A DNA stretch of 64,000 nt, from NCBI GenBank assembly GCA_947471745.1, contig CANJKZ010000920.1:301243-365242 (forward strand). The letters run 5' to 3'. Positions 59,501-64,000 of this stretch are shown here, piece after piece. Under the pieces are notes generated by a model, which worked only from the letters and a program-made list of their open reading frames with translations, did no database searches and was not told the origin of the DNA. Source of the stretch: Closterium sp. Naga37s-1 (Eukaryota > Streptophyta > Zygnematophyceae > Desmidiales > Closteriaceae). Within the stretch, counting starts at the first letter, position 1, and each line of letters opens with the position of its first letter. A program made the translations under genes and the position numbers.

Positions 59501-59843
59501 TGCATGATATCCCGTGCGTGGATACTACTGCATGTCTAGTGTATGTGATGCATGCATTTTTGTCATGTCTAGTCATGTCTTATCCATGCATCTTTTTTCC
59601 ATGCTATCCCAGGATATGGTAAAGATGGGGGCGGACAAATCATGGGCCAAGCGTCATGTGGAGGAGGAGTTATTGAAACCCGCGCTGACACAACAAGTAG
59701 CCGTTGCTGCTGCTCGCGCGGTGGGTACTCGCACTCGGCGGAAGCAAGGAAGGCAAGCCAAGGCAACTAACAGTAACACTAACAAATCAGCTGATGAAGA
59801 ATCAAATGCAGGAGACCTGGATGGTAAGGTGGTTATGCAGTAG
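47566..59843 (+). CDS. Probable plastid CURT1/CAAD-like membrane domain fused to a long coiled coil
   Basis: Exon 1 (from 47566, donor after 47728) encodes MASVALDPPRHCWRVARPLP then a Ser/Arg-rich stretch, like a plastid transit peptide. A Ser/Pro-rich region leads to FLKRVVDTITDSKYFN (about 48770-48820), hydrophobic GWLMAGAATAAVGVQV (about 49760-49831), AIESVPLLASLEILVGAAV (50191-50287), then LEQQWDEFVKRISGTYG (50767-50877). This order of amphipathic helix, span, span and helix resembles CURT1/CAAD thylakoid proteins. Long coiled-coil exons follow (51797-52226, 52694-52775, 53420-53540, 54203-54420, 55360-55437, 56134-56330, 57534-57973), then possibly exons at 59255-59340 and 59614-59843 with a basic C-terminus. 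A thylakoid protein such as MFP1 is an alternative. Many exons are duplicated, so exon choice is uncertain. Confidence 0.55.
48770..49335 (+). repeat. Tandem copies of the KRVVDTITDS exon
   Basis: At least five copies (about 48771, 48870, 49012, 49125, 49279) of about 50 bp ending in TACTTCAAT|GTAAGC-type donors. TGAGGCGCCTCA cores at 48995-49006 and 49261-49272 lie directly before two of the copies. Confidence 0.85.
49618..49990 (+). repeat. First-span exon copies and a 27-bp donor minisatellite
   Basis: The exon with codons for LQTAGWLMAG occurs at about 49618 and 49754. After the second, about six units of CAGGTGAGATGAAACGCGCA plus seven bases repeat the exon end and donor (49829-49988). 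Confidence 0.85.
50045..50290 (+). repeat. Duplicated second-span exon
   Basis: AIESVPLLASLEILVGAAVT is encoded at 50045-50125 and again at 50191-50287, nearly identical. The first copy runs into ACCACCAGCACC repeats; the second reaches a GTGAGT donor. Confidence 0.85.
50608..51330 (+). repeat. Copies of the LEQQWDEFVKRISGTYG exon and its 3' end
   Basis: Full or partial copies near 50608, 50767, 50970, 51100 and 51286. The last two are separated by two adjacent perfect palindromes, CTTTTGAGTCGACTCAAAAG at 51243-51262 and GCTTTTGAGTCGACTCAAAAGC within 51265-51286. Confidence 0.85.
51482..51514. repeat. 33-bp palindrome between short direct copies
   Basis: Perfect 16-bp arms around a single central A (TTTTGAGAATCTCAAAA core). 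TCTGACCAAAGAAA occurs on both sides (near 51440 and 51519). Confidence 0.9.
52949..53090. repeat. 23-bp minisatellite
   Basis: About six copies of GATGTGAGTGGAGAGAATGT plus GGT between two copies of the GCCTGCAGG(CACTCAACGACTCGCTG) exon end. Confidence 0.85.
53846..53908. repeat. Inverted repeat of different sequence at a duplication junction
   Basis: 17-bp arms ATCTAAACTCATAGTTA and TAACTATGAGTTTAGAT enclose 29 bp. On both sides are copies of AGGCCAACAC(T/G)GTGGAGAGT. The layout matches the TTTTGAG elements but the sequence does not. Confidence 0.88.
53920..54010. repeat. Duplication with palindrome
   Basis: Two copies of GGTGGAGAGTGGTGATGCGT flank CTTTGGAGACGTCTCAAAAG (53961-53980), which has one mismatched pair. 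Confidence 0.85.
54431..54560. repeat. Direct-inverted-direct block around a palindrome
   Basis: CAGAGGGCAAGGTCTGTGCT (from about 54436) is followed by an inverted copy (about 54479-54504) and, after CTTTTGGGACGTCTCAAA, a second direct copy (54523-54550). The inverted palindromic arms span 54497-54530. Confidence 0.85.
54820..54985. repeat. Duplication with 18-bp perfect palindrome
   Basis: ATGAGCGACTTGGGAGCC and the following bases occur at about 54856 and 54943. TTTTGAGTCGACTCAAAA lies between them at 54901-54918. Confidence 0.88.
55090..55440 (+). repeat. Three tandem copies of a coiled-coil exon start
   Basis: The AATGCAGCAGTGGTGCAGGC block after TCACAG or TCGCAG occurs near 55109, 55240 and 55367. 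The third copy continues in frame (RRVASAEAQLKEVNR). Confidence 0.83.
55910..56110. repeat. Duplication separated by two inverted palindromic cores
   Basis: CACGTGAGGCATGCATGGGC... (about 55912-55978) and CACGTGGGGCATGCATGGGC... (about 56039-56106) are direct copies. Between them, 55981-56036 holds two TTTTGAGGCGCCT-type cores in inverted orientation. Confidence 0.88.
56555..56650. repeat. Duplication with 28-bp palindrome
   Basis: GCGCAGACAAAGTCAGACTC and six more bases occur at 56557-56583 and 56622-56649. The palindrome at 56585-56612 has one mismatch and the core AGTCGACT. Confidence 0.9.
56740..57430 (+). repeat. Tandem copies of coiled-coil exons
   Basis: GAGCAAGGGGGAGGTGAGAT recurs near 56767 and 56909. 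GGCAGCTGCACAC and the CGGGCGCAAGAGGTGAG donor block recur about four times between 56970 and 57440. Confidence 0.8.
58628..58750. repeat. Duplication with palindrome and half-palindromes
   Basis: Copies at 58628-58662 and 58715-58750 flank TTTTGAGGCGCCTCAAAA (58663-58680), then two extra half units (CTAGGCGCCTCAAAA and CTAGGCGACCTCAAAA). Confidence 0.9.
58974..59127. repeat. Duplication with 18-bp perfect palindrome
   Basis: Copies 58974-59039 and 59068-59127, with several substitutions and indels, flank TTTTGAGGCGCCTCAAAA at 59047-59064. A further exon copy (codons for IFPAYVSLDASIME) occurs at about 59137 and 59267. Confidence 0.9.
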
Positions 59844-61672
59844 ACTAAAAGCTTGGGCAATGAGCTATCATTATGATGGTTTGAGTAGTGCTTGTAAAGT
59901 GGATTAAATGGAGCGTGCTCCACTCATCCTTGCACATTTGAAGGTTTGTGTGATCCTTTGAGAACAATTAGGATGTTTTACATAGATCTCAAAGTGGGAA
60001 AATGGTTTTTACAAAGCGGATTGCGTGCTGGTGCTGTCGCAACCCTTGATGGCTTACAGGCTCATCGTGGCCGTTGCGTAGAAAACGGGGACACTCGAAA
60101 AAGTTTTTGCTGTTCTGGGAACAGTCGAACTACATACGTGGATGTCCATTGGCCCCCGAAATTGCTGAAGGGCGGCGGAACAGCCTTCCCTTACCTCAGC
60201 GTCTGCTTCGGACGAAGGAGGCGTGTCGTGTCGTATTTGAACGAATTCCGTACCGCTCCGTCCGTCCCCTGACCACAACCACTTGGCAGGAAGACCGCTG
60301 GTAGAGTCCGAGCCTGGTGTAGTCAAACATTGGTGAACCAGTCACGGCACGGGCATGACGAACCGTCTGAAGAGCCACGGAAGGGCGTCGTATTGGACCC
60401 TGCTGCTACTGATTTGCCTGAAAGTTTGATCTGGGCAAACCTTCTGCGGCCAATATCATTGATACTCAAAGTATGCCAGAGAAACTTTGCATCGGTACTC
60501 AACCTCGATTTCTCATCGCTGACTGGTTCTCGCTTTTCAATCGCACTTTCACGCTAATAACACCTCCGAAATGTGACAGAAACAAAACGCGATTACCTAA
60601 GTTAAATATGAACAATTGTGTCGAGGTGCTACCCAAGCAATAAAAAATTGTATCAAGCGCAAATTGCGCTAAAAAAAATAATCATTAGGAAAAAGGATGC
60701 AGACTGGGAATAATTCAGGTGCTACCCTGCGTCGACCATGGTCCTGCTCACCTAGAACAGAAGAAAACTAAAACCACATCGAATTGCATGTTATGTAACG
60801 GGGCATCAACCTTAAATGTCATGCGACAAGGTGTTTAAGGTTGATGCCATCCGGAAATGATGCCCTTCCGCATGGAGTTCATTTTTAATTGCATGCGGGC
60901 AGCAAGCTCTGCTGGACGGTCTCGTTTGACCGGGCAGCAAGCGGAAGGCATAGTTCTAAACACTTGACGGCTCATTTAAGGTTAATATCCAAGCGTTTTA
61001 GTATTTTTCCTGTTTTGTTGGGTACGTGCGGTTGAAGTGCTGGTGGCTACTTTGTTTTAGAAGTGTGCTTAAAACCGGATCAAACAGTAAATGTAGTTAC
61101 GATACCGAGAAAATGTTGGTTGATTATGTTCGCAAACCGCGACTGGCATAATCTGAGTATCAATGATATTGGCCGAACCTTCTGGACGAACATCTCGGCT
61201 CGGCTCGGCCCCGCACGGTTCGGTCCTCCTCACCTCAATTGACCTGACCTCCTCCCCACCGCCTTTTTCCAGAAGCCCAAGTTATCCAACCCCAACCCCA
61301 TCAACCTCGTTCATCAGGATTCAGGTCAGGAGGGCCCGCCACAGAGATTCCCCCTCACATGTTTCCTTGGGAACTCCAGCGCCTTCAGTCAGTTCATGCA
61401 GTAGAACAAGTGCAGTCCAGTTTTAGGATCATTCGTTCAATGTCCTGTTCTTTCCTGGTATTGCTAGGTCGGCTTGCGTATTAGGTCGTGTGGGCCCGCA
61501 CTGATTGTTGGCTGGCGTGTGACGGCGAAATTTTAAACGAGGATTGATTATCATAACCTAAAATGTAGATTTCTTTCGCGCTTCCGACCATTGTTTTGAA
61601 AGGAGAGATCCGCGATCTGAAACCCTAGATCCTGTCCTAGTCTCGATCCTCGTAAGCATTATCGCGTTACCC
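59844..61672. other. Intergenic region with a strong hairpin
   Basis: No gene recognised. A perfect 15-bp stem, GGCATCAACCTTAAA (60802-60816) and its complement (60834-60848), encloses a 17-base loop. Related fragments (TTTAAGGTTAATATCC near 60976, and CTTCCGC/GCGGAAG near 60866 and 60939) suggest a decayed non-autonomous element. Confidence 0.5.
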
Positions 61673-63755
61673 ATGGAAGTTCCGCCTTCCACGCCGTGTT
61701 GCGCGGCCAGCCATCCAGACCGGTACAGCAGCGGCCATTCCTCATGCCTAAGCTCCTCCGCGTGCAGGGAAGCCGCCTCGCCGGACGGCGAGTGGAACCT
61801 GCGCGAAGCGGGGGGTGGCGCAGGCGGAGGTCCTTCCGCGCGCGGGGGATCTTCCGCCGTTCTTCCGCAGAAGCGGCGGGAGCCGCCTTCCGCGCAGAGG
61901 GACCGCGCGGAGTGCCGGTGGTGCGGACGGCGCGTGCTGCTGAAACGGCGGTGCAGCTGCAAGGCGTGCTTGGAGTCTGGTCCGCCGATGGATCGACGGA
62001 TAATGCGATGCAGGGACTGCACCATTCACTCCGTACGTTACAGATGGGACGCGGACGATGAAAATGGGGGAAAAAGAAGAGCAAAATTTTGTGGTGAGAA
62101 TCAAGGATTTATCCATGAATCAACAATAAATGCAGGTCGTCCGTTCCGTACATTAAACAAAATGGACGGATACCCATTTGGTTTACGAGTTTTGAGACGT
62201 CTCATCAGAGTTTTGAGTTTTGAGATTTCTAAAAAAGCGTCGTCCGTTCCGTGCATAAAACAGAATGGACGGATACCCATTTGGTTTACTGTTCCGGGTC
62301 AAACAGGACAATGTAGCATCACATACGGCTTCATGCCTGACATTTGGCCAAGCAGTCAACGCTTGCAGCGAAACATTTTCACCAAACCTGATTCTTCGGC
62401 CTACGAATATGAACCCTCAGAATCATCCATCCTTCCCCCAGCACCTGCTTCTACCGCAGGCGCGGTGCGTGGTGTGTCTGTGCTTCTGACGCGTGTACGA
62501 GGACGTGGTGATCTGATCTGAACCCTTTCAAGGCCATCCATCTCTCCTCCCCCATGCGGTGCATGGTGTGTCTGTGTCTGTGCCGCGTGTACAAGGACGT
62601 GGTGATCTGATCTGAACCCTTTCAAGGTTACCCATTCCCCTGTGCTTCCACCACAGGCGCGGTGCATGGTGTGTTTGTGCCTGTGCCGAGTCTACGAGGA
62701 CGTGGAGCGGTGCTGCGAGCCCTCAAGCCATGTATCACTCCCCCCACCCCATCCCTCATGCTTCCACGGCAGGCTCGGTGCATGGTGTGTCTGTGTCTCT
62801 GCCGAGTCTATGAGGACGTGGAGCGGTGCTGCGAGCCGGGGTGCGTGAATCTGCTGCACCATCGCTGTGCCAAGCCACATATGGGGCTCTCCTGGACCTC
62901 CCACGGGCTGCACTGCATGCACCACAAACTCTCTCCCTCCACTCCCACTCCTCACTACCCTCGCTCCATGCCTTCTTACCCATACCCCTTGCTTCTCCTT
63001 TGCACCCCAGGCGCGCTGCATGGTGTGTTTGTGCCTGTGCCGCGTGTATGAGGACGTGGAGCGGTGCTGTGAGCCGGGGTGTGTGAACCTGCTGCACCAC
63101 CGCTGCGCCAAGCCACAGATGGGGCTCTCCTGGACCTCCCACGGGCTGCACTGCATGCACCACAAGCTCTTCCCCTCGCCCTCTGGCCTCCTCCTCGTCA
63201 TCCTCCCTGTCTAACAACGCTGCTGCTGCTGTTGCCACTGCCACCACCGCCACTGCCCCCACTTCCGCCGCTGCTGCCACCGTTAACCCCACAGCCGCCG
63301 CAGCCACTGCTGCCGCCATTGGCAATGGGAATGGCAGCGGTGGCAGCGGCATCGGTGTCAGTGGTGGTGGTGGGGGGGGCAGTGGCGGCAGCGAGGATGC
63401 TGGCAGCAGAAATGGCGGTGGCAGTGGCGTTGGTAATGGGGATGGTGGGCTGGGCAGGGACGGAGGGGAAAAGGTGCAAGCAGTGGGCAGCAATGTCAGT
63501 AGCAGCAGCAACAGCAGCAGCGGTGGCGGCGGAGGCAGTGGCAACGCTGGTGGTGGTAGTAGAAATGAAGGAAAAGGTGGTGGTAAAGATGGTGGAAAAG
63601 CTGACGGGAATGGCGAAAATGGCAGCAATGTTGGTGGCTGTGATGGTGACACCCATGGCTGCAGCAGCAAGGACTCGTGCCATTTCTGCAGCCTGCTGGA
63701 AGAGCGGTCCACGCTGCCACGCCTGCCTACTCCCTCCATTCTCAACTGGGTGCGT
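61673..63755 (+). CDS. Cys/His-rich protein, probable zinc-binding (3' end probably outside window)
   Basis: Exon 1 (61673-62093) starts at ATGGAAGTTCC and ends before a GTGAGA donor; it holds ECRWCGRRVLLKRRCSCKAC and MRCRDCTIHSVRYR, a spaced set of Cys pairs. The next exon (acceptor AATGCAG, 62136) gives KMDGYPFGL; a copy at 62241 reads on. The repeated final Cys/His exon encodes ARCMVCLCLCRVYEDVERCC, CEPGCVNLLHHRCAKP and WTSHGLHCMHH. A low-complexity Ser/Gly/Asn/Ala region follows in another frame to SCHFCSLLEERSTLPRLPTP and a possible donor (TGG|GTGCGT) near 63750. The Cys/His spacing suggests zinc binding, perhaps PHD- or zf-4CXXC_R1-like, but I do not recognise the family with confidence. 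The frame change near 63165 implies an indel, a missed intron or decay. Confidence 0.5.
62138..62289. repeat. Exon duplication with palindrome
   Basis: Copies at 62138-62186 and 62241-62289 (CGTCCGTTCCGT... to GGTTTAC) flank GTTTTGAGACGTCTCATC (core GAGACGTCTC, 62194-62203) and extra TTTTGAG half units. Confidence 0.9.
62460..63160 (+). repeat. Five copies of the Cys/His exon
   Basis: The GCGCGGTGCATGGTGTGTCT block with RVYEDVERCC coding recurs near 62458, 62555, 62656, 62771 and 63009. The last two extend to HCMHHKL, about 94% identical by eye. Confidence 0.85.
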
Positions 63756-64000
63756 CTCAGCCTCAGGCTGTTGGCTGGCCCTTCGTAACTTTGTGCTATT
63801 GTGGTCACTCTCTCTGCCTGCCTGGCTGTGGTTCTGTCCTTGGCGCAATGGCGGCCTCACACCCCTCGCCGCTCATGCAGCATCCCTCCCTCCCACTCGT
63901 TCATGCAGCCTCACTCACCACCCACTCTCCTTTGCACCTCTCTTGTTTCTCCTGTGCATGCATGTGTGCATGCGTGCATGCATGCGTGTGTGTGTGCGTG

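Overview
This is nuclear DNA from a plant-lineage eukaryote. It has intron-rich genes with GT-AG junctions, GC-rich low-complexity coding sequence, Ty1/copia retrotransposons, and plant-type families: a Mn-CDF metal tolerance protein, an OSTC subunit, PC-esterase/TBL-like domains, and a probable plastid membrane coiled-coil protein. A streptophyte alga or early land plant fits best. The exact lineage cannot be fixed from the sequence alone.

Layout. 1-3375 (-): a type II membrane protein gene, possibly GT92-like, whose 3' end lies off the window. 6405-7433 (+): a basic protein with pentapeptide K-Q-P/Q-A-T repeats. 8244-16426 (+): a TPR protein; eight exons keep one reading frame for 1,995 residues. 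17338-16874 (-): an OSTC-like oligosaccharyltransferase subunit without introns. 22821-17709 (-): an MTP9/10/11-type Mn transporter in nine exons, 564 residues. 23864-31486: two degraded copia elements with very short LTRs, the first flanked by a perfect 135-bp direct duplication. 32442-46270 (+): a twelve-exon, 1,892-residue type II membrane protein with two PC-esterase-like domains, both lacking key catalytic residues. 46640-46992: a MITE. 47566-59843 (+): a coiled-coil protein with a CURT1/CAAD-like membrane domain. 61673 to the window end (+): a Cys/His-rich protein.

The strongest unexplained signal is structural. Nearly every gene holds tandem copies of whole or partial exons with their splice sites. 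At the junction between two copies there is very often a short perfect or near-perfect palindrome with consensus TTTTGAG-NNNN-CTCAAAA, where the central four bases are GCGC, ACGT or TCGA. More than 20 such sites occur. Some arms extend into local sequence (27-bp arms at 39140-39193). A retrotransposon flanked by a 135-bp duplication, and a palindrome of unrelated sequence between duplicated copies at 53846-53908, have the same layout. This suggests one process: widely staggered breaks filled in to give long target duplications, with an insertion or snap-back palindrome at the join. Several minisatellites also span 5' splice sites. An assembly artefact must be excluded with long reads, but copy divergence and variation of the palindrome centre argue against a simple linker.

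The genes do not form an obvious pathway. Three (transporter, OST subunit, esterase-like) act in the endomembrane system and one probably in the plastid.
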